Source: JBFLVQ01 sp040758525
Lineage (GTDB): Bacteria > Acidobacteriota > Blastocatellia > Chloracidobacteriales > JADJPF01
NCBI GenBank assembly: GCA_040758525.1
Contig: JBFLVQ010000206.1
Location: forward strand, 1-13,494
DNA length: 13,494 nucleotides
Reading direction: 5' to 3'
Position 1 is the stretch's first letter, and the number at the start of each line of letters is the position of its first letter. Made by a program: the position numbers and the translations under genes. Of this stretch, positions 13,360-13,494 are shown one piece after another. The notes beneath the pieces were generated by a model, which searched no databases, was not told where the DNA came from, and saw only the letters and a list, made by a program, of their open reading frames with translations.

Positions 13360-13494
13360 TTAGCCAACTTTGAAGGTGACAAATGTTTCTAGTTGTGATT
13401 GTGCTGCCAGATATGTAACGTTGCGGCCGCTATTAAGACTATTATTAAGACCCATCCAGGGCTCTACACAGATAAAGGGTTTCTCTTTGAGTGC
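13360..13494 (-). CDS. Aldose 1-epimerase-like protein, C-terminal fragment
   Basis: A minus-strand frame runs from the right edge to a TAA at 13360-13362 and gives the last 44 residues of a protein. PFICVEPWMGLNNSLNSG matches the conserved C-terminal strand region of the galactose mutarotase/aldose 1-epimerase family (COG2017), typically read as pFvC(I/L)EPW. The end LETFVTFKVG fits the final beta-strand. The family interconverts alpha and beta anomers of aldoses, but the substrate cannot be told from this part. The gene continues beyond the window. It is convergent with the zinc-finger gene, leaving 140 non-coding bases between them with no clear terminator. Confidence 0.7.
   Translation of the reverse strand, partial: ALKEKPFICVEPWMGLNNSLNSGRNVTYLAAQSQLETFVTFKVG

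Noticed and set aside
13383..13418. Forward 11-codon hydrophobic ORF with a good-looking ribosome site (GAAGGTGA).
   Set aside because: It lies antisense within the C-terminal coding region of the aldose epimerase-like gene, which explains the sequence better.
1..13494. Search for CRISPR arrays, insertion sequences, tRNA genes and phage attachment sites.
   Set aside because: No regular repeat-spacer pattern, transposase-like protein, terminal inverted repeats with target duplication, or cloverleaf sequence was seen by reading. The TATTAAGAC double near 13430-13450 is too short to matter.

Overview
The window is bacterial, of moderate G+C, and is dominated by one plus-strand operon for the membrane arm and quinone-facing part of respiratory complex I (NADH:quinone oxidoreductase). 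The genes run nuoC, nuoD, nuoH, nuoJ, nuoK, nuoL, nuoM, nuoN (362-10839). The phylum cannot be fixed from sequence alone. Shine-Dalgarno sites and sigma70-type promoters are recognisable. The split nuo order would fit groups such as Acidobacteriota, but that is a guess.

Layout: 1-361 is a non-coding leader with a good promoter (TTGACA, 18 bp, extended -10), a palindrome over the -10 box and three phased TCCTTA repeats. The nuo genes follow with short gaps. Five of the seven gaps carry a compact GC-rich hairpin just after the upstream stop codon. A strong intrinsic terminator ends the operon after nuoN (10860-10903). Only a few bases beyond it starts a small two-helix membrane protein of the AtpZ/AtpI type, then a 148-aa membrane-anchored helical protein of unknown role. 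The latter overlaps tail-to-tail with sucD (succinyl-CoA ligase alpha subunit), which is on the minus strand.

The 515 bases between sucD and the next gene have no sucC. They contain a near-consensus promoter (TTGTTT, 17 bp, TATAAT) facing right, a perfect palindrome at its predicted start site, and about 270 bases with multiple hairpins and long-range complementarities, including a full 7-nt loop matched to a distant segment. This is the best candidate for something undescribed: a structured non-coding RNA or long cis-regulatory leader. A second good promoter then serves a 60-aa protein with an H-x3-C-x2-C zinc-finger signature, as in anti-sigma factors. The right edge holds the C-terminal end of a minus-strand aldose 1-epimerase-like gene.

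How they work together: NuoC and NuoD form part of the quinone-reducing connecting module. NuoH closes the quinone chamber. NuoJ and NuoK link it to the antiporter-like pumps NuoN, NuoM and NuoL. The NADH module (NuoE, F, G), NuoB, NuoI and NuoA are not in the window and must come from elsewhere if the complex is complete. SucD is a TCA-cycle enzyme, so the window is broadly about central energy metabolism. Low-complexity Ala/Lys/Pro/Glu or His-rich additions on NuoC, NuoH, NuoM and NuoL are a distinctive trait of this operon.
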